Origin: Roseibium sp. MMSF_3412
GTDB lineage: Bacteria; Pseudomonadota; Alphaproteobacteria; Rhizobiales; Stappiaceae
Assembly (NCBI RefSeq): GCF_030733265.1
Contig: NZ_JASHJI010000017.1
Location: 1 to 64,000 of the forward strand
Direction: 5' to 3'
DNA length: 64,000 nucleotides
Below are positions 42,637 to 51,460 of this stretch, one piece after another; position 1 is the first letter of the stretch; every line of letters begins with the position of its first letter. Position numbers and translations under genes: made by a program. The notes below the pieces were generated by a model. That model was not told the DNA's origin. It saw nothing but the letters and a program-made list of their open reading frames with translations, and searched no databases.

Positions 42637-43989
42637 CTATTCGCCACCTGGTATTTCTGGTTCTACCACTATGTTATCCGGGTCGATAAACCATGGGCAC
42701 TGCTCGACCGGCGGCAACAAGTCGTTTCGGGCGGGTATACTGGTAATTGTATAGATACGCTCCTCGCCGTTTTCAGCTGCTTCGATCGAACGTGCGGGCA
42801 AAGACGACGTCGTGAAGGGAGGCCACTTCTGGTCCGCGCGCTCTAGCCATGCTCGCCAGGCGCCTAAAAATTCGCCTTCGCTGAGCGTTTTGTCGGACCA
42901 CTGGCACGGCCTGTCCACTCCGTCCGGCAGCGAAACGCTCGCATCTCCGAAACTGTTTCTTAAGGCAAACTCCCAGCTTTCTGTGAAGAACTGCGGGCTT
43001 CCCTGAAACGGCCTCGTGCGCGCCAGATCAACATTTCTAAGGGCGCTGCCACTGAACGAGACTGCTGCCCATCCCGAAACGTCTGCATCAACGCTTCCAA
43101 CAAGGGCGGCATCTTCGAAAGTATCTGTTTTGTTCTTCGGTGTTATCGCGCTGAACACCAGGTTCAAATACGTCAGATCTGCTCCACGGAAATCAAGTCG
43201 ATCGCTCGAACCATCCGAAAAAAATCCAGTGATTAAACCGCTTAATTTGCTGTTGCGAAACGAGGCCCCAAGAAAATGACCGTCCCGAATGATACCTCCA
43301 AATTGACTGTGTTCGACTTTCGCGGCAACAAAGTTGCCAAAGTCGAGTTGACCGAAGTAATAGGTGCCATCCGATAATTTCGCCTGATTAAAAATTGCAT
43401 GGGGTGCTTCATAGATTGAGATGTCCGCATTGCTGAGATCGGCATTTTCAAAAGACACGGGTTCCGCAGCCGTCCCATCAATCACGGCACTGTCAAGAAC
43501 CGCATCGAAAAACTGCGCGCCGCCGAAACGTATGTTGCGCATGTCCGCTCCGACGAGGAAACTGCCGCTCAAGTTGGCGTTTCTCAAGTCCAAATTTTCA
43601 AGACTGCTTTTGGGAAGACTTTGGATAAATGCCTTTCGTTTGGCCGCGAATTCGCGCCGGAGGTCGGGTTTGAAGAAGAGCGCATCACGTTGGGCCGCAC
43701 TGGATGGACATTTATCGGTGTCCGGCCTCGCGCACCATTCGTAAAAGAACGCAAGCATCGCATCTTGATGGGACGCCCAGTTTTCCGGGCGCGGGGTAAG
43801 TGATGCGCCAGCCAGGTTTGCCGAGGCGATTGGGACGACATCTGACGACCAATCCTTCCATCCGACGCGAAAAATGGTGAAACCCGCTATCAGCAACCCG
43901 GCCAAAACGGCAACCAACACCGAAATGAACCGTTTTGGGTTCGACATCCGAGGCAAGTGTGGTCTTGAGAGAAGTGTAATTGCGCTCAC
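42637..43989 (-). CDS. Membrane-anchored pentapeptide-repeat protein
   Basis: A 450-aa protein. A single hydrophobic segment (about residues 20-42) anchors it. From about residue 125 to 330 there are pentapeptide repeats of A(D/N)LxN type ('LENLDLRNANLSGSFLVGADMRNI', 'SFENADLSNADIS', 'LDFRGADLTYLNLVF'), which fold as a right-handed quadrilateral helix. The C-terminal 120 residues are a separate, unrecognised domain with Trp-rich segments. It overlaps the upstream gene by four bases (GTGA) and starts with GTG; the partner has the four-helix domain that related proteins carry at their own N-terminus. Function unknown; the cassette setting suggests accessory or defence use. Confidence 0.85.
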   Translation of the reverse strand: MSAITLLSRPHLPRMSNPKRFISVLVAVLAGLLIAGFTIFRVGWKDWSSDVVPIASANLAGASLTPRPENWASHQDAMLAFFYEWCARPDTDKCPSSAAQRDALFFKPDLRREFAAKRKAFIQSLPKSSLENLDLRNANLSGSFLVGADMRNIRFGGAQFFDAVLDSAVIDGTAAEPVSFENADLSNADISIYEAPHAIFNQAKLSDGTYYFGQLDFGNFVAAKVEHSQFGGIIRDGHFLGASFRNSKLSGLITGFFSDGSSDRLDFRGADLTYLNLVFSAITPKNKTDTFEDAALVGSVDADVSGWAAVSFSGSALRNVDLARTRPFQGSPQFFTESWEFALRNSFGDASVSLPDGVDRPCQWSDKTLSEGEFLGAWRAWLERADQKWPPFTTSSLPARSIEAAENGEERIYTITSIPARNDLLPPVEQCPWFIDPDNIVVEPEIPGGE

Positions 43990-44666
43990 TTTATCTTACC
44001 CATTGTTATCCAGAGGGTTCGAATGCTGAGCCAACACACGAGCAAGGATAGCCAAAGGCAAAACCCCAAGACGCCGCTCGTGAGTAGCTCGTGGAAGATC
44101 ATGGATTTGAACCAAAAAAGCGCAATCAGAACAGGTGCGCCCAGCCAGACAACGATTGCCATGGCGACAGCTCCAAGGAAACCCAGCGGAGTGACACGCA
44201 CGCAAGGGTCTTCTTGTCCCTTTCGCCGCAAACGCCGCAAATAGAGTGCAAATTCAAAAATCAGCCAGACCGGTAATTTCGAAGCAATGGGTTCGTTTCC
44301 TTCACGCGCGGGAAGCAAGGAGAGGTCATACCAGGCTTGTTCGATCAGGCCGTGCAGATAGGCATACAGGATCGTGAACAGGATCGGGCCGAAGACCAGA
44401 AAGCTCTTCAGGTTTACGTCAAAATCCAGCACCGGTAATTTGGTAGTTGCCGTTGCCGAGAAAAAGTCGGCATCCGCAACGCCCATGAGTGTAATGAGTG
44501 CATAACCCAATATTCCGGAGAACCAGAACCAGCTTGATCTTGCAGCCGAAGCAATCTCTTGAATCCGCTCAATCTGAGCCGGTAGATCCTCGTCCGTCTG
44601 CGAGGGTGGGGCCGCCATTTTCTCCAAGGCCACCACCACGCGTTTCTTGTATTCAGTGTCTTTCAT
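43986..44666 (-). CDS. Four-helix membrane protein, partner of the pentapeptide protein
   Basis: A 226-aa protein with helices at about residues 48-66, 85-107, 165-188 and 195-217. The stretch 'ALITLMGVADADFFSATATTKLPVLDFDV' then 'FLVFGPILFTILYAYLHGLIEQAWYDL' matches, from memory, the membrane domain seen at the N-terminus of single-chain pentapeptide proteins. Here it is a separate gene overlapping the pentapeptide gene by four bases. Start ATG 44666, with GTG 44675 as alternative. Both genes lie between two copies of a foreign-looking repeat. Confidence 0.8.
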   Translation of the reverse strand: MKDTEYKKRVVVALEKMAAPPSQTDEDLPAQIERIQEIASAARSSWFWFSGILGYALITLMGVADADFFSATATTKLPVLDFDVNLKSFLVFGPILFTILYAYLHGLIEQAWYDLSLLPAREGNEPIASKLPVWLIFEFALYLRRLRRKGQEDPCVRVTPLGFLGAVAMAIVVWLGAPVLIALFWFKSMIFHELLTSGVLGFCLWLSLLVCWLSIRTLWITMGKIK

Positions 44667-44970
44667 GTAACCCACTAAAAAATATACTTCAGCTTATGCT
44701 AGCAGAGGTCAAGTGACCTGGAAATAGATCGCGGTGAAACACTTTCGAGCCGGAGAAATTGCCCTCGAATCGCTGCCACTGCTGTATTGAACAAGCTTTT
44801 CTGGATTTCGGTGACTTTGGGTAAATTGGAAAGGCGAGCGCAAAAATCAGCAATCGTCCCGAAGCGTCAACCTTTCCGGTCTCAGTCAACCAATACGGGA
44901 CTTTTGGGTTCTTTTTCGCACTCGATTATTTGTTGAACCTTCTCACGTTTTTTTTGCACCCTTCCTGAAT
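44667..44970. other. Upstream region of the membrane/pentapeptide cassette
   Basis: About 300 bp, AT-rich, ending at repeat copy B. It should contain the cassette promoter. A plus-strand 'tttttttgcacc' run precedes the repeat. I see no gene. Confidence 0.5.
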
Positions 44971-45113
44971 ACGAAAAAGACCGGCGCCCATGGCGCCGGC
45001 CTCTGTCATTCGCCGAATTTGGACTGTCAGTTGACGTTGATCCAGCGCAGCATCAGGAAATTGTCCGCCCGCTGGGTCAGGTCGATGTTGGATTTCGAGC
45101 CCCACAGGAGCGG
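44971..45113. repeat. 143-bp direct repeat, copy B (3' end of the intact binding-protein gene)
   Basis: Copy B lies within the intact gene: the last codons of the binding protein, its stop at 45027 and the terminator at about 44975-45002. It is the partner of 42430-42572 at an offset of 2541 bp. Confidence 0.95.
44975..45002 (-). terminator. Terminator of the binding-protein gene
   Basis: 'ggccggcgccatgggcgccggtc' structure read on the minus strand, followed by T's. It begins 25 bp beyond the stop. Confidence 0.88.
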
Positions 45114-46619
45114 CTGAATGTGCAGCGGGACGTAGACGACATCGTCGCGGATGATCTTGGCGGTTTCATCCAGCATGGCCTGGCGCTTGTCGGCATCGAT
45201 CTCCTTCTGGATCTGCGGCAGCAGTTCATCGACGCGGGCATTCGAGTACTGGCCGAAGTTCCAACTGCCGAGCTTTTTCTCATCGTTCTTGGTGGTCACC
45301 AGGAAACGGATCGGATGCTCCGCATCGAATGTGCCCGGTGACCAGCCGAGCAGGTACATGTCGAAATTGCCGGCCCTGAGTTCAGGCCAGTAGCTGCGCA
45401 CCGGCATGGCATTGAGTTCGGCGCGCATGCCCGCCTGGGTCAGCATCGCGGCCATCGCCTTGCAGAGGGCCTCGTCGTTGATGTACCGGTCATTCGGGCA
45501 CATCAGGCCGAAGGAGAAGCCTTCGGGATATCCCGCCTCGGAAAGCAAGGCCTTTGCGCTCTCCGGATCATATCCGATCCGGTCGGTCGCAGCATCGCTG
45601 TGCCCCTTCATCTGCGGGCTTACAAGCTGGGTGGCAACCTCGGCGTTGCCGCGCATGATCTTGTCGACCAGAGCTTCCGCGTTGATCGCTTTCTGGACAG
45701 CTTCGCGCACCTTCACGTCCTGAAACGGGTTCTTGTCCGTCGTTTCCTTTGAGTATTTCAGGGCGTCGTGGTTGTGCGCAAAACCGAGCATGATGACGCG
45801 CGCTTCGATGCCCTGATGCAGGGACAGCCCGTCCTGGTTCTCGATACGCGAGACATCCTGCACGGGGACGGGGTTGATCAGATCGACCTGACCGCTCAAA
45901 AGGCCCGAAACCGCGGTTGCCGGGTTGGCAATCGGCAGGAAGGTCGCCTTTGTGATGTTGTGCTCCTTCTCGTCCCACCAGCCGTCAAAGGGTTCCAGAA
46001 CCGTCTGGACGCCGGGCTCGCGGGAGGTCAGCTTGAACGGGCCGGTGCCGTTTGCGTTCAGGGTCGCGTAGGTTTCCTCGTCCTTTGCAGGACGCACCGC
46101 GTCATTTGCTTCCGCCCAGCCCTTGTCGAGGATCAAGAAGTTCGCGATCGAATCCGGGAAGATCGGGTTCGGTGCATGGGTCAGAAAGTCGATGGTGTAG
46201 TCATCGACGATCTTGACTTCCTTGACGGGAGCGAACCAGGAACTCGTGTCGGCTTCCTCCGATGAGGCGCGCTCATAGGAAAACAGAACGTCCTCGGCGG
46301 TGAGGTCGGCACCATCGTGAAACTTCACGCCTTCGCGCAGCTTGAAACGCCAGCCGTCGCCGCCGAGCGGCTCCCAGCTTTCGGCCAGAGACCCTTCGAT
46401 CTGCATGTTCTTGTCCCGGCGGACAAGCCCTTCATAGACATTGTTCAGGAATCCGAGAACCGGCGCGGAATTGACGGCATGCGGGTCCATGGTCTGCGGG
46501 TCGGTCGGCGAGGACCAGCGCAGCTCAGCAGCGCTTGAAAACGAAACCGAAGAGAGCAGGGCGGCAGCAAGCGTAATTCCTGCTGTGAAGGCCCCAGTGC
46601 GGCGTAACGACCTCATCAT
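45027..46619 (-). CDS. Periplasmic peptide-binding protein of an ABC transporter (SBP family 5)
   Basis: A 530-aa Sec-exported protein ('MMRSLRRTGAFTAGITLAAA' to 'SAAELRWSS'). 'DPQTMDPHAVNSAPVLGFLNNVYEGL' opens the mature part as in DppA/OppA/NikA, and the C-terminus 'LLWGSKSNIDLTQRADNFLM' is typical. It would deliver di- or oligopeptides (or nickel) to a permease that is not in this window. Start 46619 has 'aaagggg' upstream. Its 3' end is duplicated at 42430-42572. Confidence 0.92.
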   Translation of the reverse strand: MMRSLRRTGAFTAGITLAAALLSSVSFSSAAELRWSSPTDPQTMDPHAVNSAPVLGFLNNVYEGLVRRDKNMQIEGSLAESWEPLGGDGWRFKLREGVKFHDGADLTAEDVLFSYERASSEEADTSSWFAPVKEVKIVDDYTIDFLTHAPNPIFPDSIANFLILDKGWAEANDAVRPAKDEETYATLNANGTGPFKLTSREPGVQTVLEPFDGWWDEKEHNITKATFLPIANPATAVSGLLSGQVDLINPVPVQDVSRIENQDGLSLHQGIEARVIMLGFAHNHDALKYSKETTDKNPFQDVKVREAVQKAINAEALVDKIMRGNAEVATQLVSPQMKGHSDAATDRIGYDPESAKALLSEAGYPEGFSFGLMCPNDRYINDEALCKAMAAMLTQAGMRAELNAMPVRSYWPELRAGNFDMYLLGWSPGTFDAEHPIRFLVTTKNDEKKLGSWNFGQYSNARVDELLPQIQKEIDADKRQAMLDETAKIIRDDVVYVPLHIQPLLWGSKSNIDLTQRADNFLMLRWINVN

Positions 46620-46687
46620 GACATCCCCTTTAGGTGTTGTTGTAACGGTGTTGTGAAAACAGCCTAAGCTTTTTCGGCACAAAAGAA

Positions 46688-46715
46688 ATACCGGACCCGC
46701 ATGCGTGTCCGGTAT
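46688..46715 (-). terminator. Terminator of the S9 oligopeptidase gene
   Basis: 'ataccggac' pairs with 'gtccggtat' across 'ccgcatgcgt', followed on the minus strand by 'ttcttttg'. It lies 34 bp past the stop at 46749. Confidence 0.7.
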
Positions 46716-46748
46716 CGATCTCAATTAAATGTGAAATTCAAAGCGCAG

Positions 46749-48833
46749 CTATGCCTTGCCCGCGACCATGAGCGCGAAGGCCTGCACCAGCGCGACTTCC
46801 TTCAGCCTGTCGAAGCGGCCGGATGCACCGCCGTGGCCCGCGTCCATGTTGGTCTTGAGCATCAAATGGCTGTCACCGGTCTTTTCGGCGCGCAACCTGG
46901 CGACCCACTTGGCGGGCTCCCAATAGGTCACGCGCGGATCTGTCAGTCCGGCCACCGCCAGGATTGCGGGATAGTCCTTGGCCTCGACATTGTCGTAGGG
47001 CGAATAGGAGGCGATGTACTCGTAGGCTGACTTGTCGGTGATCGGATTGCCCCACTCCGGCCACTCAGGAGGGGTGAGGGGCAGCGTGTCGTCAAGCATG
47101 GTCGCCAGCACATCCACGAAGGGCACTTCCGCTATGACGCCGCCGAATTTTTCGGGCGCGATATTGGAGATTGCTCCCATCAGCATGCCGCCTGCCGATC
47201 CGCCCTGGGCGACGATCCGCGCATGGGAGGTAAAGCCTTCCGCGACAAGGTGATCGGCTGCGGCGATGAAATCCGTGAACGTGTTCTTCTTGGTTTCCCG
47301 GCGGCCGTTCTTGTACCACCGGAACCCCTTGTCCTTGCCGCCGCGGATATGGGCAACGGCGTAGACGAAGCCGCGGTCCACGAGTGACAAGGCATTGGTG
47401 TTGAAACTTGCCGGGATGGTGATGCCGTAAGAGCCATAGCCATAGAGCAGCAGCGGGGCGGAACCGTCCAGTTGCGTGTCCTTGTGATAGAGAATGGAGA
47501 CCGGCACGGTCTCGCCATCCGCAGCGGGTGCCATGAGCCTGCGCGTTACGTAGTCGCCCGCATTATGGCCGGACGGGACTTCCTGTTCTTTCTTCAGCAC
47601 ACGGCTGCGCGTCTCGATGTCATAGTCGAACGTTTGTGATGGCGTTGTCATCGACGAATAGGTGAAGCGGATCGACGTCGTGTCGAATTCATAGCCGCCG
47701 CCGAGACCCAGGGAATAGGCCTCTTCATCGAACTCGACCGAATGCTCGATATTGTCGGCGAGGCGGCGGACAACGATGCGGGGCAGTCCGTCTTCGCGTT
47801 CCAGCCGGGTCATGAAGGTCTTGTAGACGCAATGCGACAGGATCAGGCAGCCGGGTTTGTGGGCAACCAGGTCCGTCCAGAATTCCCTTCCCGGCGTTGC
47901 CTTGGGGGCGGTGACGATCTTGAAATCTTCCGCATCCCCGAGATTGGTCAGGATAAAAAGGGTGTCGCCATGATCATCGATCGAATATTCGACGCCGGTG
48001 TCACGGGGTGCGATCAGCACGGGCGGCAATTCCGGCTGATCTGCAGGGATCATCCAGACTTCCGATGTCTCGTGATCATGGATGTCTATGATGATCGTCT
48101 CGCCGGATTGGGTCTTGCCGACACCCATGAAAAAGCCGGCATCCGTTTCCTCGTGCACGAGGACATCTTGCGAAGGGTCGGTTCCGACCTTGTGCCGGTA
48201 CAGCTTTGACGGACGGTGGTTGTCGTCCAGGCGAATGTAGAAGACATAGCTGCTGTCAGCGGAAAAGACGCCGCCACCGGCCGTGTCCGCGATGGAGTAG
48301 TCGAAGTCCTTGCCCGATTCCGTGTCGCGCAGCTGTAGCGAATAATACTCCGATCCCTTGTCGTCGTAAGCCCATGCGAGCAGTTTGTGATCCGGCGACT
48401 GGCTGGCACCGCCGATCCGGAAATAGGCTTTTCCCTCGGCTTCCGTGTCGCCGTGCAACAGGACGGTTTCAGGCCCCCCGCCGCGCGGCGTGCGAAAGAA
48501 GATCGGTTGCTGACCTCCGGTTTCGAATTTCATGCCGTAGGCGAAGGGACCGTCGGGAGAGGGGACCGAGCTGTCGTCTTCCTTGATGCGGCCGCGCATT
48601 TCTTTGAAAAGCGTTTCCTGGAGGTCGGCCGTCGGTTTCATGACCGCTTCCTGGTAGGCGTTCTCGGCCTCCAGGTAGGCGCGTATGTCCGGATCCAGAA
48701 CAGCTGGGTCGCGCATGACCTCCTGCCAGTTGTCCGCGCGCAGCCAGCCATAGCTGTCCTGTCTGGAAATACCGTGAATTTCGTGGGTTTCGGGGCGTGC
48801 TTCGGCACGCGGGGGAAGAGCATCCTGTTTCAT
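46749..48833 (-). CDS. ptrB: S9 family prolyl oligopeptidase (oligopeptidase B-like)
   Basis: A 694-aa serine peptidase that cleaves short peptides after basic residues. The N-terminal beta-propeller runs to about residue 400. The hydrolase domain holds 'RIVAQGGSAGGMLMGAISN' (catalytic Ser), 'AGLTDPRVTYWEP' (Asp region) and 'NMDAGHGGASGRFDR' (catalytic His). No signal peptide. The start may be ATG 48833 or TTG 48869; neither has a clear ribosome site. It sits head-to-tail upstream of the peptide-binding-protein gene, a sensible link for peptide use. Confidence 0.93.
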   Translation of the reverse strand: MKQDALPPRAEARPETHEIHGISRQDSYGWLRADNWQEVMRDPAVLDPDIRAYLEAENAYQEAVMKPTADLQETLFKEMRGRIKEDDSSVPSPDGPFAYGMKFETGGQQPIFFRTPRGGGPETVLLHGDTEAEGKAYFRIGGASQSPDHKLLAWAYDDKGSEYYSLQLRDTESGKDFDYSIADTAGGGVFSADSSYVFYIRLDDNHRPSKLYRHKVGTDPSQDVLVHEETDAGFFMGVGKTQSGETIIIDIHDHETSEVWMIPADQPELPPVLIAPRDTGVEYSIDDHGDTLFILTNLGDAEDFKIVTAPKATPGREFWTDLVAHKPGCLILSHCVYKTFMTRLEREDGLPRIVVRRLADNIEHSVEFDEEAYSLGLGGGYEFDTTSIRFTYSSMTTPSQTFDYDIETRSRVLKKEQEVPSGHNAGDYVTRRLMAPAADGETVPVSILYHKDTQLDGSAPLLLYGYGSYGITIPASFNTNALSLVDRGFVYAVAHIRGGKDKGFRWYKNGRRETKKNTFTDFIAAADHLVAEGFTSHARIVAQGGSAGGMLMGAISNIAPEKFGGVIAEVPFVDVLATMLDDTLPLTPPEWPEWGNPITDKSAYEYIASYSPYDNVEAKDYPAILAVAGLTDPRVTYWEPAKWVARLRAEKTGDSHLMLKTNMDAGHGGASGRFDRLKEVALVQAFALMVAGKA

Positions 48834-49391
48834 GCGAAAGGAGGTAGGATTTTTGCGTTTTGTTGGCAAGTGACATTGTTTTCAGAATTGCCTTCGAAAC
48901 CGCAATCCCGCTGTTCCGTTCCGGACGTTTCCCGCCACAACGGCCCTCTCGTCCGGGTCGGAGCCGCAATCTTCTTCGAGCCTGTGACCATGGTCGACAC
49001 CGACAATGCCGGCACCAAGAGGGGCTATGCCAGCGTCGGCTGCTGAATGCGCTGGCCGCAGGCGGGAAAGGTTCGCAGTCCAATGCACCAACGTGCCGGA
49101 CATGTCTTGAGAGCGCTCGTGCTACCCCTTCGGCACAACGGCGCAACGTCCCGAAGGGCCCTGACAAAATTGAGGGGGTGACAAATCCGGAGCGAATTCT
49201 TACCTTAGGACATGTTAGGTGCCGAAGTTCAGGGTGCCAAAGGGAATACGTATTTTAGTTTGTGTAAATTTTAAAAACAAAATCAGATCGTGACCGAGGG
49301 CCGTTTTTGAAACCTTCGAGCCGCGATTTTCCAAAAAAAGAAACAACGACTCTCCTGGTTCATTATTAGAATTTTCTGGAGATTTATTGCC
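48834..49391. other. Gene-poor region, about 560 bp
   Basis: Between the oligopeptidase start and the STAS gene. 'cccttcgg' (49126) pairs with 'ccgaaggg' (49158). From about 48950 a plus-strand frame reads 'GAAIFFEPVTMVDTDNAGTK' and stops at 49046, which may be the degenerate 3' end of a lost gene. The AT-rich 49195-49390 should be the STAS promoter. Confidence 0.4.
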
Positions 49392-49727
49392 GTGAATATA
49401 GAAATTTATCGAGAAAATGCTGTTTGCATTGTCCGTCCCGCGGGACGCATTGATCTGGCGACCTTGGACGAGTTTGAGAGCTCCCTGCGGGCCCTGATTG
49501 AAACGGCTCCAGCCCAGTTGCTTGTCGACATGGGACGCGTAACCTTCCTGGCGGGCGCCGGGCTCGGCGTCCTTCTGGCAACGGCCATGACCCTGAAAGG
49601 ACACGCCGGTTACATGGGTGTCTTCGGTGTGTCCGGACCGGTGCGGGAAGTGTTCGAGGTGTCCGGTTTTGCGTCGGTGCTGGACCTGCATCCCGATGAG
49701 TTGAGCGCGCGGGGAGAGGTCCACTGA
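49392..49727 (+). CDS. STAS-domain protein without a phosphorylatable Ser (anti-sigma-antagonist-like)
   Basis: A 111-aa single STAS domain starting at GTG. The core is 'VRPAGRIDLATLDEFESSLR', then 'LLVDMGRVTFLAGAGLGVLL'. SpoIIAA-type antagonists carry a Ser in the 'vxfidSsGlg' loop; here that position is in 'TFLAGAG', with Ala or Gly instead. So phosphorylation switching as in SpoIIAA is unlikely and the protein may bind its partner constitutively. Its stop is 11 bp before the Na/Pi-symporter gene, so the two are co-transcribed. Confidence 0.85.
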   Translation: MNIEIYRENAVCIVRPAGRIDLATLDEFESSLRALIETAPAQLLVDMGRVTFLAGAGLGVLLATAMTLKGHAGYMGVFGVSGPVREVFEVSGFASVLDLHPDELSARGEVH

Positions 49728-49738
49728 TTTCGAACCAC

Positions 49739-51388
49739 GTGCAGACTGCCGCGACCATGTTTGCGGGGTTGGGTCTCTTTTTCTTCGCGATGCATTTTCT
49801 GTGCGTCAACCTCGGACGTCTCGCCGACCAGAAACTGAAACGGCGCATTGCCAGGCTGACCTCGACTGCTCCCGCAGGACTGTCGGTCGGGATGCTGATG
49901 ATCGTCCTGACGCAAAGCGGGACAGCCGCGGTGTTTCTTCTCGTCGGCCTGGTCCGTGCGGGCATGATGACGCTCAGGCAGGTTCAACCCGTCATTCTCG
50001 GTCTCAATCTCGGTGCAGGGCTGATCATCCTCTTCCTGACCCTGGACATCAGGGTCGCCGTCATGGTGCTTATCGGGGTGGCCGGAATTCTCTATGCCTT
50101 CGGCTCCCGGCACAAGGAACATGTGACCGGGGCTGCCATCGGCGTCGGTCTGCTGTTTCTCGGTTTTCAGATCATGCGCGATGCCGCATCACAGATCGAA
50201 ACACAGGCCTGGTTCATGCAATTCGTCGAAGTGACTGCGGGTGCGCCGCTTCTGGCATTTCTCGCAGGCATGTTTCTGACAATTCTTGCCCAGTCTTCCA
50301 TTGCCGTGTCTGCGGTCATGATCGTGTTTCTGCAATCCGGCCTCTTCGACCTGCGGGATGGCATCCTGTTCGTTTTCGGTGCCAATATCGGCAGTTCGGT
50401 GCTGATGCTGCTGTTGTCGGTCAACCTGTCCGGCGTGCAAAGACAGGTTGCGCTTTACAAACTCGGGTTCAACGCGATCGCGGCCCTTGTCCTGCTGCCG
50501 ATGATCTATATCGAAGCTGTTTTCGGGGTGCCGTTGATTGTTACTCTGGTGTCGCATTTGAGCACTGATCCGGGAACGCAGGTCGCGCTGGCCTATGTGC
50601 TCTTCAATGCCTTGCCGGTGCCCGCACTCCTGCTGTTGCTCGGTCCCACGGCTGACTATCTCCAGAGAATCAGTCCTGAAACCCGCGCAGAACTCGGGGC
50701 CAAGCCGAAGCATCTTGTGTCACCCTGTCCGGAGCCGCCCTCCGTCGTTCAGCGGCTTGTTGAGCTGGAACTGGTCCGCCTCCTGAAGCTGAACTCGGAA
50801 GCATTTGAAAGCATGCGCTCCGAACGCGGTTCGCGAGACCTTCACGCAAGCCTGGAAGCGGCTTCCGCCCTTCACAAGACGATCGAGGAGACGCTCAGGG
50901 ACATGGCGTCCGACCGTTCGCTGTCAGTGGAGGAACACGGTCATGTCGATCTGCTTGGCCGCATTCTCTATCTCACTCAGGGAATGCGCGAAGCCCTTCT
51001 CGCGCTCGGCGCAGACGTCTTTCACCTACGCAAGAACCGCCCCGAATTGTGGTTTGCGGATTCTGCCGTGGAGGGGCTTGACGCGATCCTCAATGTGCTG
51101 ATTTCAGTCGCGCATGACCGGGACAGCGACACCCTTGATGTCCTGGCCCGGCTGACATCCACCAAGGGTAACGGCATCAACGCAATCAAGGTTGCCTATT
51201 TGCAGGATGAACAGCTCCTTGCAGGGGCGGCGCGCAGCCGCCTCTTGAGCGCCATAGGTCTTTGCGAACGATTGATCTGGCTCTTCGGGGAAACAAGCAC
51301 GGCATACGGGAGGCTTGGGCTCTGTCAGGTCGAGGTGCTGCCGTCTGTTTTCGAGAAGCAGGGCGACGCAACAAGGCTCCGGGCCTGA
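49739..51388 (+). CDS. Na+/phosphate cotransporter family protein with PhoU-like domain
   Basis: A 549-aa inner-membrane protein of the NptA/PF02690 type. About eight to ten helices (residues 5-300) contain the duplicated 'QSGTAAVFLLVGLVRAG' and 'LAQSSIAVSAVMIVFLQSG' family motifs. The C-terminal 200 residues are helical and PhoU-like ('LNSEAFESMRSERGSRDLHASL'). It would import phosphate with Na+. GTG 49739 is the start; ATG 49757 is an alternative. It follows a STAS gene, which may modulate it. Confidence 0.88.
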   Translation: MQTAATMFAGLGLFFFAMHFLCVNLGRLADQKLKRRIARLTSTAPAGLSVGMLMIVLTQSGTAAVFLLVGLVRAGMMTLRQVQPVILGLNLGAGLIILFLTLDIRVAVMVLIGVAGILYAFGSRHKEHVTGAAIGVGLLFLGFQIMRDAASQIETQAWFMQFVEVTAGAPLLAFLAGMFLTILAQSSIAVSAVMIVFLQSGLFDLRDGILFVFGANIGSSVLMLLLSVNLSGVQRQVALYKLGFNAIAALVLLPMIYIEAVFGVPLIVTLVSHLSTDPGTQVALAYVLFNALPVPALLLLLGPTADYLQRISPETRAELGAKPKHLVSPCPEPPSVVQRLVELELVRLLKLNSEAFESMRSERGSRDLHASLEAASALHKTIEETLRDMASDRSLSVEEHGHVDLLGRILYLTQGMREALLALGADVFHLRKNRPELWFADSAVEGLDAILNVLISVAHDRDSDTLDVLARLTSTKGNGINAIKVAYLQDEQLLAGAARSRLLSAIGLCERLIWLFGETSTAYGRLGLCQVEVLPSVFEKQGDATRLRA

Positions 51389-51460
51389 CCGCCGGTCCAG
51401 ACTCGGCAGATGATCCGCGTGCAGGCAGCACGACCGCGTTTAAGCGGTCTGGATCGCGCC

